From Styela clava (taxonomy: Eukaryota; Chordata; Ascidiacea; Stolidobranchia; Styelidae): a stretch of DNA of 64,000 nt. This document shows, piece after piece, positions 43,701 through 54,060 of this stretch. Each line of letters opens with the position of its first letter. The first letter of the stretch is position 1. Both the position numbers and the translations under genes were made by a program. The notes under the pieces were generated by a model. The model did no database searches. It was not told where the DNA came from and was given only the letters and a program-made list of their open reading frames with translations. The stretch covers positions 31,859,395-31,923,394 of the forward strand of contig NC_135250.1 of the NCBI RefSeq assembly GCF_964204865.1, given 5' to 3'.

Positions 43701-43865
43701 ACGTAATCCCATACACTATCTCCTTACATCTTGATAAATATCAGTAGCCTCTTGTTTGAAGCCTTGTTCAGAGCAAAAGGCTTGAATGGACATCACTTTA
43801 AAAAAAAAGTTACCTGCAGCTGTTGGCTTCTGTTCCACCACTGGTGTGGACTCCCCACTTCCCAT
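37737..43865 (-). CDS. HCCS: HCCS, holocytochrome c synthase (heme lyase)
   Basis: Seven minus-strand exons: 43814-43865, 43136-43248, 42630-42726, 41947-42124, 41021-41107, 39656-39779 and 37737-37973. Phases agree and give 295 residues. The enzyme joins heme to the CXXCH of cytochrome c and c1 in the intermembrane space. Seen here: two N-terminal Cys-Pro heme motifs (Cys24 in ECPMH, Cys39 in ECPMS); the [18 protein letters not shown] stretch; [18 protein letters not shown] followed by [11 protein letters not shown] with His127, equivalent to human heme ligand His154; [36 protein letters not shown]; and [19 protein letters not shown]. Human HCCS ends just after this last block; here about 54 more residues follow, ending in a further ECPMH at residues 287-291. 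A splice acceptor ends 2 bases before the ATG. Confidence 0.95.
38036..38413 (+). mobile_element. Helentron-like non-autonomous element, copy B
   Basis: Left end GACTTATCGATCGAGAGTTA. Right end is a hairpin, CTTACCGATTAAAATCGATAAG, next to an ACAGACATACAGACAGACG microsatellite. ACTTATCGAT on the left is inverted as ATCGATAAGT on the right. This layout resembles DINE/Helentron elements. It lies in HCCS intron 6. Confidence 0.65.
38450..38620 (-). mobile_element. LINE 3' end fragment
   Basis: On the minus strand it contains TTCTTAGGTGTCGCTGCTCG, followed by an AATAAATTACTGAT terminus. It resembles the 53870 and 3720 fragments. Confidence 0.45.
38800..38970 (-). mobile_element. LINE 3' end fragment with short CT tail
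   Basis: On the minus strand, GACTCAGATGACCATAAATG is followed by GGTCGTATCATTACCTCACA, then GGTTGACAAAATGAAG and a CTCTCTCT tail. It belongs to the same family as 21010 and 63120. Confidence 0.55.
39326..39614. mobile_element. hAT-type MITE, CAGGGTGGTCCAA ends
   Basis: CAGGGTGGTCCAA and TTGGACTACCCTG are inverted ends. The flanks TGCTAGCT and GGCTAGCT match at seven of eight positions. It sits 41 bases from HCCS exon 6, in intron 6. Confidence 0.78.
39827..40027. mobile_element. Asymmetric-end MITE (GCGCTCC family)
   Basis: It starts near GCGGTCCAGAAGTGTGTACC, contains CAGACAGTCCCCGAACTCG and ends around CACACACTATGGAAGTACC. It is in HCCS intron 5. Confidence 0.6.
40358..40594. mobile_element. 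MITE with TCATTAAAAACCCATC ends
   Basis: TAGTCATTAAAAACCCATC near 40373 and its inverse GGATGGGTTTTTAATGAATA near 40558 bracket about 200 bases in HCCS intron 5. No clear target duplication was seen. Confidence 0.5.
41243..41522 (-). mobile_element. Helentron-like non-autonomous element, copy C
   Basis: Opposite orientation to copies A and B. It begins with the hairpin CTTATCGATTTCAATCGGTAAG and a TGTCTGTTTGTCTGTCTGTT microsatellite, and ends CCATCGATAAGTCTATTCTC. It is in HCCS intron 4. Confidence 0.65.
42199..42413. mobile_element. Asymmetric-end MITE (GCGCTCC family)
   Basis: It starts GCGCTCCAGAAATGTGTGTA and ends near AACACACAATGGGGGTA. It is in HCCS intron 3. Confidence 0.65.
42587..42603 (+). 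repeat. Poly-C tract
   Basis: About 17 C residues in HCCS intron 3, 27 bases beyond the exon 3 donor on the minus strand. Length may be unreliable in the assembly. Confidence 0.7.
43285..43705 (+). mobile_element. tRNA-derived SINE with a partial second head, in HCCS intron 1
   Basis: A partial body (GAGAGGATCGCTATACTCTC) precedes a full head (GTGCTAAGCGTTAGGAATTG and GTGGGTTCGCAGGTATTAAT), body and tail ending GGCTTTCCTCTCCCCCAAG. The B box is mutated. Confidence 0.65.
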
Positions 43866-43867
43866 TG

Positions 43868-43870
43868 CTG
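43868..43870 (-). other. 3' splice acceptor 2 bases before the HCCS start
   Basis: On the minus strand TTCATTCGTTCAG is followed by CA and then the ATG. No upstream coding exon was recognised. Confidence 0.6.
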
Positions 43871-44009
43871 AACGAATGAACAAATTCAACCAACCAAAGG
43901 CAAAGTTTAAACCTACTCTATCCTAAATAAGCTAACCAACACAAAAAATTAAATTTAAAGCAGTAGGGACGACCAAGACTGAATAACATACTATTCAAAA
44001 TACTGAATA

Positions 44010-44217
44010 TACAGGGCATTCATGAAGCCTTAAATTTTCAAAACTGCAAATGGATTTATCGAAACTATATATAGTTTGTTACCTCACAGATGTATTGAAT
44101 GAAGTAAAAATACTTAATAAACACTGAATAAAATTAAAATAAACCTGGTTAAGATACATTCAGAACTGACATCATAACAAAAATGAAATTGTAACGGAAC
44201 TTTATGAATACCATGTA
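44010..44217. mobile_element. Mariner-type MITE, worn
   Basis: TACAGGGCATTCATGAAGCC and the inverse GGAACTTTATGAATACCATG are recognisable but mutated ends of the 23894 family. The AAACCTGGTTAAGATACATT core is kept. Confidence 0.6.
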
Positions 44218-44518
44218 TTATTATTTTTGTCTAGTTCATCAAATAAATCCGCACAAAGCATTATAAATTGATAGAAATTGAATAATGTACCATTCATACT
44301 CTTAATAAAACATGTTGATTTTTACCAAACACCAAAAAAATTTAAATGCAAACATTGAATGTATTCTAGCTTTAGTTATGTCGGCAGAAAATCTTGCACA
44401 AAGCTTTATAAATTGATAGAAATTGAATAATGTACTATCAATGATATTCTCTTAATTAGGACATGTTTCTCATATATGGATTTCTCCAAACACCATATAC
44501 TAAGTAAATTTAAATATG

Positions 44519-44748
44519 GGTGCTCCCGAAGTATGCGAACCAAGATGGCGGACATCGGAACGTAACATGGGTAACAGGTTAGGCGATAATTTTTTTCCAA
44601 TTTTCCTTATTTTAGTCCTATTATCAGTTCGAAGACTAGCCAAGAGCCTCCCGTAGTATTTATACCTAAAATTATGGCCTAACCCTAACCTAGTACACAT
44701 ATTACATTCCGATGTCCACCATCTTGGTTCGCATACTTCGGGAGCCCC
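44519..44748. mobile_element. YY1-motif MITE, copy 3
   Basis: The ends are GGTGCTCCCGAAGTATGCG and CATACTTCGGGAGCCCC. AACCAAGATGGCGGACATCG is on the left, inverted on the right with one change. Target duplication is unclear. Confidence 0.8.
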
Positions 44749-44762
44749 CAAATCTCTTATGT

Positions 44763-44895
44763 GACCCCTCGTACATTTCAGTTTAACTATCGCATTTTAT
44801 TGTCAATGAATGTATCTAATTTATTTTTTGTTCAAATGTAGAATATTTTGCATGTGAAACTACAAAATTAAATATCTGAATCTGAATATATTCTA
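44763..44895 (+). mobile_element. LINE 3' end fragment with CTGAAT tail
   Basis: It ends AAATTAAATATCTGAATCTG, as does the 3154-3896 element. Short and strongly 5'-truncated. Confidence 0.45.
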
Positions 44896-45453
44896 GCTTG
44901 GTTATTTTGGACGAAGAAATTTGCACAAATCATTATGAGTTGATAGAAATTATGAAAACTTATATTTTAAAATATTGGATATATTTTTAATTAGCACATG
45001 TTCATCATATATTTGAGTCGTGCACACCAGAAAAATTAGAGGGATACATTCCAAAATTATATTTTAGAATATAGAATGTATCTAATATCAGGTTGAAAAA
45101 CTTAAATGGCAAATATAATGACAATCACTATAAAATGACGAAATAAAATAATGATATTATTTTGAATTATAGAATCGAGAATTTAAAGTAATAAATATCA
45201 CTGTATCCGACTCGTTTTAGATTTCCTGATCCAATTAAAAGTTAAAAACACCTCTAAAAAAAATCACCAAACTAACACCGACATTGTTAAATAATATGAC
45301 CAGGAATGTCCAAAATGATTCAAATCAATTCAAAATGAATGATATCAGATTTCGAATTTAGGAATAATATTTTAATTTGAAAAATCGAGTCTCACGGTAT
45401 GACCAGAAAAGCGTTTAATTTCTGAAAAAAATAAAAAAACTGTTAATTCGGTA

Positions 45454-45659
45454 CTCCCGTAGTGTGTGCCAGGTTAGGGTTAGGCCATAATTTTATTTCG
45501 ATTTTCCTTATTTTAGTTCTATTACGAGTTCTGAGACTCTCTGTGTTAGCCAAGTGAATGTACCCCCTGCCCATAGGTTTCAGTCCCTTTACACAACTTG
45601 ATGTAAAGTAGGCGAACAAAATTAGTTACCCCCATAATGGTACACATACTTCCGGAGCG
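45454..45659. mobile_element. Asymmetric-end MITE (GCGCTCC family), reversed
   Basis: It starts GTACTCCCGTAGTGTGTGCC and ends GTACACATACTTCCGGAGCG, with AGTTCTGAGACTCTCTGTGT inside. Opposite orientation to the other copies. Confidence 0.65.
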
Positions 45660-46260
45660 AAGATAATTTTCCTGCATTTCCAAATTCAACTCATTAAATA
45701 TAAATTGACAACACGACCCAATTCAGAATAAGTCCGATATTCCATGTTTAAAAATATTACTTTAGAATGCTTTGGAATAGTTCGATATTCAATGTCTATC
45801 AATATAGAATATAATTGATATATCGTGACAGATACATAAGAAAAGTAGATTATTCAGTTTTGGTCAACCCAGTGTAATAAGAAAATACAAACAATAGCAT
45901 GAACTTGTTTAAATCTTTCAGGCAGTAACACAATGAACAAATCAGAAATAAAACAATGCAACGACCCCATGACCCCAGAATAAATTTCCTTATTTACTTC
46001 CATATTTTGTTGAATCATATGCAATGTACACACAATGGACAATTACCCAGAACATAGTCTTGTTCCTATAATTCGAATAGTTTGTCAGTTATCACAGCTC
46101 TAGAGTTTTGAAAAAGAATACACTAAAAGTAATTGTCACTATTTCTATTAAAACCTGGTCGAATATTTTAAAACAAAAAGTTATTTTAAAATTAATACAT
46201 TATTTTCCACCTAACTAAAAATACACACTGTGCATACAGAATGTAAAAACGAAATCAAAC
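45660..46260. other. AT-rich spacer, nothing recognised
   Basis: Only scattered low-complexity sequence was seen; the open frame at 45854-46042 is not protein-like. Confidence 0.35.
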
Positions 46261-46273
46261 AATAGCATTTTGG

Positions 46274-46510
46274 GGGGCTCCCGAAGTATGCGAACCAAGA
46301 TGGCGGACATTGGAATGTAATATGTGTACTAGGTTAGGGTTAGGCCATAATTTTAGGTATAAATACTACGGGAGGCTTTTGGCTAGTCTTCGAACTGATA
46401 ATAGGACTAAAATAAGGAAAATTAGAAAAAAAATTATCGCCTAACCCTAACCTGTTACCCATGTTACGTTCCGATGTCCGCCATCTTGGTTCGCATACTT
46501 CGGGAGCACC
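46274..46510. mobile_element. YY1-motif MITE, copy 4
   Basis: The ends are GGGGCTCCCGAAG and CTTCGGGAGCACC. A perfect 8-base duplication, CATTTTGG, lies at 46266-46273 and 46511-46518. AACCAAGATGGCGGACATTG is on the left and its inverse on the right. Length 237. Confidence 0.9.
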
Positions 46511-46519
46511 CATTTTGGA

Positions 46520-47120
46520 ATATAGAGAGACACGAATATCATAACTGGTTATAAGCAAAGACACCCTTGTTAATTAACATCAAAGTTGAAATATCAGGGT
46601 TTATGACGACTTGTTCTGGAACCAAAATTCATTTTATACAAAATGTCAGAAATACGCACCCCTTGCCAAAATAATAATAATTGGTTAGGCAATAGCAAAC
46701 TGGAATAATTCTGATCTTTCAAAAACATAACATTCTGCAAGCATAAAGCAATCCAGATTCCAATTTTTCACTAACAGTCCAATGGAATGCTTTTTATTGA
46801 ACCCAGTGAATAGGAAAGCAGGTAAAGTGGGAACAACTGTCCCTTGTTCGATTATCAGAAAATACTCTATGAAGGAATTTTCTTAGGTGAAATCTTCTTT
46901 ACACAGCAGCAAACAAACGGACTGTTGCGGGCGCTCCCCTCTCCTGGCCTGCCAATATCCTTTCACTTCTAATTTTGGCCTCCAGTCAATTAACTTTGGA
47001 AACCACTGATATAAAGCATTGGGTTGGAAAAAGCATTCGCATTGAAAAAAATTGGGAAAAAGGGACATTACAGTTGCCAGTTTTCCTTTAAGGAATGTTA
47101 TATAATGGGCTTAAAATAGA
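46520..47120. other. Spacer downstream of FKBP3, nothing recognised
   Basis: No repeat family or coding frame was recognised. Confidence 0.35.
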
Positions 47121-47129
47121 GAAAGGATT

Positions 47130-47260
47130 CTTATATTTATCCCAGAGGAGAGGAGCTCATAAGGATAACTCAATCCCATCTCAAACCACGGCCTCTTGTC
47201 ATGTTGCCAGGAATAGGAACAGTTACCGCTGATTCATTTCAGATGTATGGACTTTAAAAA
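47130..47260 (-). mobile_element. SINE fragment
   Basis: ATTTATCCCAGAGGAGAGG, CAAACCACGGCCTCTTGTCA and GATTCATTTCAGATGTATGG correspond to the reversed SINE tail half. Confidence 0.5.
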
Positions 47261-47294
47261 TGTAATATATTGTCAAAACAGCAGGCGACTCTTA

Positions 47295-50200
47295 TCAGTC
47301 AATGGATAAAAGTTCGATCTCAAAATACAACGTAGCATTGGAAGGAATCTTCGCTTCTGGCTTTCCCGCCTTCCCATAAGCATATTGAGGCTCAATTGTG
47401 ACCTCACACTTTTCTCCAACCGACATCGCCATGACAGCCTGGTCCCAACCAATGATCACCTCACTCTTGCCGACTTTAAATTGTAAAGGCTGATTTTTCT
47501 TCTTTTTAGTTCCCTGTGTAAGACTGTCAAACACAGTCCCATCTTCTAGTTTACCCACATAATAGCATTTCACTTTGTCCCCTGGTTTGGGGAAATTTGT
47601 TTTGTCCCCCTTTTTCAAGACATTGGTTTTCTTGAACTTGGGTGGGCCAGTGTCATCTTCTGTAGTTTTTTTTGCCTTCGATTCACTAGTGGACAATGTC
47701 TCGACCTTTTTAGTCAAATCAGCGACAGGCTTGTCTCCTGTAAATTCAAAATAGACATTTATTTCAAACGATAATAGATGGCTAAATAACGAGGTAAACC
47801 ACGACCTCTTATCTCTTTTCACCATGTATGATTCATGGGCTCTCGTAATAGTGTCAATACCTGTACAATTTTTCACAATTATCTCAAGAAAGAGAGGAAT
47901 GCCAATTTGACAATTTAGTTTATTGGCGAACCAAAGCCTTTCCTTATCAGTGGTGGGCGGACATTTAATCATTTCATATTCATGTAGGATTGGATAGGAT
48001 TTATATATTAATCCAGCGGGAGAGAAGAGCCGATAAGACAGCTTAACCATATAGAAAAGCACGGCCTCTCGTCCAATTACCATTTCATGTCGGGTAGGGA
48101 ATCAGTTACTTGTTTACGGAAGCATGGACTTGATAGTGGAGGAAGCCGTAATTGTATGTACCTGATGGCTGGATGGTAGAAGCAGTGTTCAGGTGTTACT
48201 GTGATATGGCAAGTATGTTTCGAACACAAAATGTCGCAATGGTCCAGTCCCTCTCTACTCTCACCAACCAGAATGTTTCCGGCAACAGAGCATCATATTT
48301 CTATCAGACCAGCCCAACAGTCTCGAGGGGTCTCATGTAGTTTCGTACCTATCGTACTTCTAGTAGGCGTAGCATAACAATTTTTTCATGTGTCAATCCT
48401 AACCCTCATCTGACTACACCATCCAAAATTTACATCACTACGACGTCACAGTGATGTAATAGATAGGCTTACCATAAATCTGAAACAAAAAACCGGGACG
48501 GTGCGATTTGGCAAACATTCGGTTGATTGCCAGTCTTTGTAATATTGAAACGTCTACCAAGCCATTGCGGGTATATACGGCTCTAAATCTCTATACTGAT
48601 CATTGAATTAGAAAAAACACAAAAAAATAGTTTGTATTATTTATTTAGACCAAAAGTATTTGTTTGCAGATGGAACCCTTCTCAAAAATTCTTGTTTTGA
48701 TTTTGTCATAAAACTGATAACAAGAGACATCACCATTAAATTTGCAGGTTACGAGTGCTTTTATATTTTCTTCTGGCATTCTGAACCTGCTTCCAGACCA
48801 GAAAGTTTTAACAATGGAGAAAAAATCTGTTCAACAGATGCCGATGTTCCGGCAAACAAAATCAACGAGTTTCTGCAAATTCGAAATGCTAATATTTCTG
48901 TTAGAAAAAACGTTAAACATCTCTGTCCACTTAAATTCAACCGCAAAGTAAGCCAAATTGCATTTGAACCATGCTCAGACAAATATCTCCTTATCAGTAT
49001 TCGTCGAAAAGTGCATCTCTATTCAAAACCTGACTAGCTAACCGAACATATCATTTATCAATTTTGCAAACCAAACACTTTAGTCCAGTTTAAATCACCC
49101 ATAATTTGTCCATATGTGGGGCCTGGGGAGCATTTTAGGCTTCATCATGCAGCTCTATATACCGCAAACATTCTTTTTAAATACAGTTACATCGATTTCG
49201 CCAGAGCGTTCCAAGGATTCCAGAAGTATAAGTGATTGCGACGGAATTAACAGTCTTCACCCTTTTTCCTTCAAATTTAGCTTCACCTCTGACATCTACG
49301 GCAGGGCTTGGCAACCTTTTGTCGCTCGCGGGACAAAATTAAGGGCTGCGAGTCATTGGCGGGCCGTACATATTTTTAGAAAGCTGAAACCGAACGAATG
49401 ATACTTTTTATAATAAAAATCAAGCAGTAATACATCTTTCGAATAGAATATAGATTTACTTCCTCATTGCATCGCAAAAAATTGCATTTGAATATTTTCA
49501 GCGCCATTGAACCCTTTGCACTTCGCATCATTTTTCTGCGTTTTGTTGCCATTTGTCTAATTATAATTAAATTATAGGCTCATTAAACTAGTAGTTGTGA
49601 ATTATATACTTGTTAGGTTATAATATAATTTAGTTTAAAAAATATAATCGTCAAAACGGCTGTTTTGTTACTATAATTTAGTGAAGCGTCACGAGCCGGA
49701 TTATAATATTCTGCAGGCCGGATCCGACCCTGGAACCGTAAGTTGCCGACCCCTGATCTACGGCATTAGTATTATCTTTTTTCAAAATTAAAATAATTTT
49801 GTTGGAGTAGGTGAGCTGGCAAAGGACAAATTTCAAGTGAAGTTCGTACGCTGGAACATTTAAGCATAAGAGTAGGACATCCTTCTTGATAATTTGAATA
49901 ACTTATCAAGCTTTCAAACAGTTCAGTAATCCTTTGCAAAGCAGGTAATAAAGGGAAAACCCGAGTGTTGCCATGCTGTAATAGCCGTTGATACTATCAA
50001 CAAAATCGCAGAATGATTTCTCTTCTGTTACTCGGACAGTGTATATGTAATAATATTTATACATTTTGACAACAACACAAACAGGCAAAGTATCTACGGC
50101 ATGTTGAAAATGGCATCGCAGTGCACAGTTGAACTACATAGTATGCACAATCTATACCGGTTATACTTCTTTTAGTTTGAAAAAAGCATTATTTGTTTTT

Positions 50201-51642
50201 CGTCTTTTTACGCCTCCAAAGTTGATGTTGCAATTATCCGCACAGAATCCAACAACTTTTCCGAGAAAAGAGAGCAAGTATTCAGTAAAAGTTTTGGCGG
50301 TTTCCCTGGGTAAAGATTTGAATTCTAATAGTTTTATCTTCACACCAACATCAGGTAAAAAAATAACGAACCACGACTGGAACAAGCTTTAAATTCTTTC
50401 TGTTTGATGCATCGAAGGTTACTGATACGAAACTGGTTTAAAGTAAATCATCATTAGGTTCAGAGGAGAACAGCGGAGCAATTCAATTAAAAATCACCGA
50501 CTCTCATTTATTTCTGGCTAAACGTGCAAAATCAGCGAATCCGCTTATCAGACAGCGGACATCAGAAATTCTAACTGTGTATATTTACAAGTTAATGCAA
50601 ATTTAGGCTAAAAAAATCAAAAATAATTCAGAGGTGCAGTCAAAACTTTGTGTGATAGGCAAATGTCGGCTGTCAACGACAAACAATCATCCGAATTTGT
50701 TATCGCAAAAAATTGGTCAGTCGAGTCGATGCCTCAATTAATGTTTTGTGCTTCCTGCTTTGGATAAGATCGTTGACATCAGAACGACCATCTTATTCTT
50801 GACTAATAGAAAAACAGATCTGCAATGCGTACAGTGACCTTTCCTCCTTCAGTTTGCGCAAAATAAGGAAAATCTCCTTTCAACTCATTAGAAAATTTGT
50901 ACTTTTTCTTATGGCATTTCGACAACTTAACGGCATTGTAGTTAACGCCAGAAAACGCATTAAAACATATACCGATTGTGACATAACAATAGAGCAAATT
51001 TTTACTCTCCGAATTAGCGAAGTGTGTCGCAAAACAGTGGTAAATGGGCTGCCACCGTTAAAAAATTGTAACAATAAGAAATATGAATTTTTCACCCATG
51101 ACAGCCGTGCTGACAAACCGGGACATTTGAGTCGACCGGCCGGGACAGCTCGTCAAAACCGGGACTGTCCCGGCTAAACCGGGACGTATGGTAAGCCTAG
51201 TAATAGAGCCCTCCAAACTATACGAACTATTTTTGGATGGCGTAGTCAGAAGAGGGTTAGGATTGACATGCCAAAAAATTGTTATGCTACGCCTACTAGA
51301 AGTAGGCTACGTTAGTAAGAGGTACGAAACTACACGAAACCCCAGTCTCGGAGTCTCCATTCAGCCATTAGCTATTATTTATCAGTTGACTTTAGTTATA
51401 AACAATAAAATTTCACCTGCACCAGTTCCAAAAGCACAAGTTTCAAACAAAGCATTGTAAGCAATCACTAAGGCATCTCTTTTCGAAGTTTTGGTGACAT
51501 TTTTCAAACTCCCCAGAAGTTTATGCTCAGCTAAAAACTCTGATGTTGAGTGAGTTTGAAGAAAAGATATCAATTCTTTTTTACTGACGTCATCACCATG
51601 TAATTGCTCATCAGTCCACTGCCTTTCAACTTGCGCAGACAT
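47295..51642 (-). CDS. FKBP3: FKBP3 (FKBP25), nuclear FK506-binding prolyl isomerase
   Basis: Two minus-strand exons, 51417-51642 and 47295-47737, join in phase (donor GCAG|GTGAAA, acceptor TTTACAG|GAGAC) to give 222 residues; human FKBP3 has 224. Exon 1 is the basic tilted helical bundle found only in this FKBP, with SEFLAEHKLLGSLKNVTKTS and LVIAYNALFET matching human almost word for word. Exon 2 gives a Lys/Ser/Thr-rich linker and the FK506-binding domain: VLKKGDKTNFPKPGD, DGTVFDS, the lysine loop GTKKKKNQPL typical of FKBP25, EVIIGWDQAV and YAYGKAGKPEAKIP. Active-site FD, VIxGW and YAYG residues are present. FKBP25 binds nucleic acids, histone deacetylases and ribosome biogenesis factors in the nucleus. 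The 3.7 kb intron is mostly nested transposons. No splice acceptor precedes this start, unlike its neighbours. Confidence 0.95.
47995..48150 (-). mobile_element. SINE fragment in the FKBP3 intron
   Basis: GGATTTATATATTAATCCAG, GGCCTCTCGTCCAATTACCA and AAGCATGGACTTGATAGTGG match the reversed tail half. Confidence 0.6.
49302..49755. mobile_element. hAT-type MITE nested inside the hAT element
   Basis: CAGGGCTTGGCAACCTTTTG and the end GTTGCCGACCCCTG are inverted. A perfect 8-base duplication, ATCTACGG, lies at 49294-49301 and 49756-49763. It is the same family as 31708-32159, in opposite orientation. Confidence 0.85.
50161..50385 (-). pseudogene. hAT transposase central fragment
   Basis: A 74-codon frame containing VVGFCADNCNINFGGVKR and NNAFFKLKEV, which resembles the conserved DNTNTNFGG region of a hAT transposase subgroup. 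It is isolated from the other coding pieces by stops and frameshifts. It has no role of its own. Confidence 0.7.
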
Positions 51643-51784
51643 ATTATTTTCTATATTTCCGGTAAACTTACAGATCAATAAGCGTTGCAAACGAATTTTG
51701 AAGCGTCCAGCATGTGTTTTGCAGACGTTTCCGATAAGTGCAAGGAGTCAAAAAATTCTCGCCGGTTACATAAATTTTATACTC

Positions 51785-52115
51785 GCACCAGTGGTTCTCA
51801 ACCCTTGCGAGACTACCGTGAGCTCCTACGCTATTCAGCATTCAGATAATATGATGCCTCAAGGCGCTGGTAGCTCAAGTCATTCGTTCCTCAACTATCA
51901 AACTGCGAGAATATTTATGTACAAGAGGATTGCTGGACTCCCTGTCGTGGGAAGGGTCACGTAACCGCTGGACGGTTACGGCTTCCTCCACTTTCCTCCA
52001 TACTTCCAAAAACAAATAACTGGATAACTAATTCAATACCGACATGAACTGGTAAACGGACGAGAAGCCGTGGTTCGCCAGATGATTAAGCCGCTTTGTC
52101 GCTTTTATTTCTTTC
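51785..52115 (+). mobile_element. tRNA-derived SINE upstream of FKBP3
   Basis: Body GAGGATTGCTGGACTCCCTG and CCGCTGGACGGTTACGGCTT, with tail ATGATTAAGCCGCTTTGTCG. The head is mutated. It lies about 140 bases from the FKBP3 start codon. Confidence 0.6.
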
Positions 52116-52395
52116 GGTAAAAGCGTTTTTCCATTATTACAGAAATAGAGATACGATATGACTCAGTGCAAGGTTGCCAGAACAAACGATGATGATAGTT
52201 ATACGTAAAGCTCTGCAATGAAATATTATTTGTCACCCATTTTTCTCACTTAGTCAAGTTCAAGCATGTTGCATTTCTATATGTTCACTTACTTCCTAAC
52301 TTCTACTTGCCCGTTAAACTAACTTTAGTTTTAACACTAGATTACGAATAAGGTGTTGCTCACGCAAATAAAAGCTCAAAGCCCCAAGGTTTGCC

Positions 52396-52600
52396 ATGTA
52401 TGTATGTATGTATGTATGTATGTATGTTTATTCGTCTCGTAAAAGCAATATAAAAGAGTAAATAATTATAAATACTGAAGACGGGATGTATGCACAAGAC
52501 CATATTGGCCTAAAACACAAATGTGCGGCATACATCCCTTTTGATTTATATAAATTATAATAGGGTAAATCAAATATGTACAATATGGTCCTTTATACAG
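52396..52600 (-). mobile_element. LINE 3' end with (CATA)n tail
   Basis: On the minus strand CGAGACGAATAAA is followed by about eight CATA repeats, the layout of a LINE 3' end with a tetranucleotide tail. Confidence 0.5.
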
Positions 52601-52923
52601 GCAGTTGTGCAAGGAGGGTGGGTGGATGCGGCAACAGGGATATGGGTGGAGTGTACAAAACTGTTTGTACAAAGGAGTTTGTTAGACAAAACAACATCTA
52701 TAAATAGAGACACAACACAACATGAAACACACTGCGTATGAATATAGTAATGAAAAAAAAATGAGAATTCTGATGAATGTACAACACCATTGAGTGATGA
52801 TACCACATACTATAAAACGCGGAAATGGTCAAGTATAAAACGCGGGAATGGTCATAACAACCTAAGATAATTCGTGCCCATGCGTAGCCAGCCCAAAATG
52901 TTGGGGGGGAGGATAATTTTTTT

Positions 52924-53159
52924 GGGGCTCCCGAAGTATGCGAACCAAGATGGCGGACATCGGAATGTAATATGTGTACTAGGTTAGGGTTAGGCCATAA
53001 TTTTAGGTATAAATACTACGGGAGGCTCTTGGCTAGTCTTCGAACTGATAATAGGACTAAAATAGGGAAAATTGGAAAAAAATGATCGCCTAACCCTAAC
53101 CTGTTACCCATGTTACGTTCCGATGTCCGCCATCTTGGTTCGCATACTTCGGGAACACC
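52924..53159. mobile_element. YY1-motif MITE, copy 5
   Basis: GGGGCTCCCGAAGTATGCG starts it and CATACTTCGGGAACACC ends it. Flanks ATTTTTTT and ATTTTTGT are near-duplicates. The CAAGATGGCGG motif is intact on both arms. Confidence 0.82.
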
Positions 53160-53870
53160 ATTTTTGTTTTATAATGAAGTAAATACTATGCTCCGAACAA
53201 AGCCAAATAAATTATCCACTGTTATCTAACAATATCTTAAAATAATAGCTCTACAGACTTCCTTTGTTGTCGACGTTATGCAAGGCATATACCGCGCATT
53301 TTCATCTAACTCGTTTAGTTCGTCAGGTGAAAGGATTATTGATGGACCTTTCCCCGAGCATCGACTTCCTTGTTTACTTCGTGACATTGGCCAATCAGCA
53401 AGATGCAAAAAGTGACGAAACAATGCCCCCTTTTCGCATCCGCTCAGACACTTTTCTCACTCAGACAGATTTTCAAGCGTGATTGTAACTATTACCTCGT
53501 TTTCGCGTTTCTGAACTCTATTCGTTAGTTTTCAGTTGTGTTTTGGGAACTTTAATAAAAATCAGATAATTCAATGATCACTCTGTCTTTCTATGAATTT
53601 TAATTTAATTGCAGTAATAAAAATTAGTGTAGAAATAGCTGGGATAGACTAGCCTGAAATTCTTTACCGGTACTTTTAAAAAACAGATTGTTGTATGCGA
53701 TGAATCATAATGATGGTTTGAAACACATACCCCATTTTACAGACGCCAACTCGCAAAAGCACTCTTAAAATAGCCTCGACAATTTTGCAATGGTAAAGCA
53801 TAGGGAGAATTTTCCGAGGGTCAAAGGTCGGGGAAAGGTCCATAGCAAGCCAATTCAAATCGTTCAATAA
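53160..53870. other. Spacer, nothing firmly recognised
   Basis: A short inverted pair (GATGGACCTTTCCCCGA near 53341 and its relative near 53816-53850) suggests a decayed element. A CCAATCAG box at about 53390 is not linked to any recognisable gene. Confidence 0.3.
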
Positions 53871-53871
53871 A

Positions 53872-54060
53872 TCAATCAATCTTTTATTTGTCAACACAAA
53901 AAACAAGCATATAGAAAACTGTTACAACAAACGAAATATACTGATCATGTTAATTGTGTGACTGGAGTCGCGAGGGACCTATAGAGGTCTTCAAGCAGCG
54001 ACACCTAGCTGATGCAGGTTAGTATAAAAAAGTAACTAAATGAGACACAACTACTGAATA
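53872..54060 (-). mobile_element. LINE 3' end with GATT tail
   Basis: On the minus strand, GGTGTCGCTGCTTGAAGACC and GGTCCCTCGCGACTCCAGTC are followed by TGACAAATAAAAGATTGATTG. Same 3' region as the fragments at 590 and 3720. Confidence 0.55.

Larger units (their letters stand above)
48464..51199 (-). mobile_element. Decayed hAT transposon inside the outer MITE
   Basis: The ends are TAGGCTTACCAT and ATGGTAAGCCTA. A perfect 8-base duplication, GTAATAGA, lies at 48456-48463 and 51200-51207. Subterminal CCGGGAC repeats are present. Minus-strand coding remnants appear in family order: an N-terminal piece near 50997-50803 (FSNELKGDFPYF), a central piece at 50385-50161 (VVGFCADNCNINFGGVKR) and a C-terminal dimerisation-like piece near 48982-48761 (TSASVEQIFSPL). 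Frames are broken, so it cannot make transposase. Length 2736, including a later MITE. Confidence 0.82.
48327..51343. mobile_element. Outer MITE, split by a hAT element
   Basis: The ends GGGGTCTCATGTAGTTTCGT and, inverted, ACTACACGAAACCCC form arms of about 130 bases (48327-48455 and 51208-51343). Flanks AGTCTCGA (48319-48326) and AGTCTCGG (51344-51351) are a near-perfect 8-base target duplication. Without the insertion it would be about 270 bases. It lies in the FKBP3 intron. Confidence 0.8.

Noticed and set aside
44640-44700. Interstitial telomere, from CCTAACCCTAACC
   Set aside because: Only two repeats, always at the same place inside MITEs; it is part of the element.
48660-49037. 125-codon plus-strand frame in the FKBP3 intron
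   Set aside because: It lies inside the hAT element; the minus strand carries transposase-like sequence there, so the plus frame is its shadow.
50161-50385. A domesticated host gene derived from hAT transposase
   Set aside because: The element's three coding pieces are separated by stops and frameshifts, and it keeps its target duplication; it is a dead transposon.
53376-53400. Promoter CCAAT box of an unseen gene
   Set aside because: No start codon, splice site or coding frame with protein character follows within reach.
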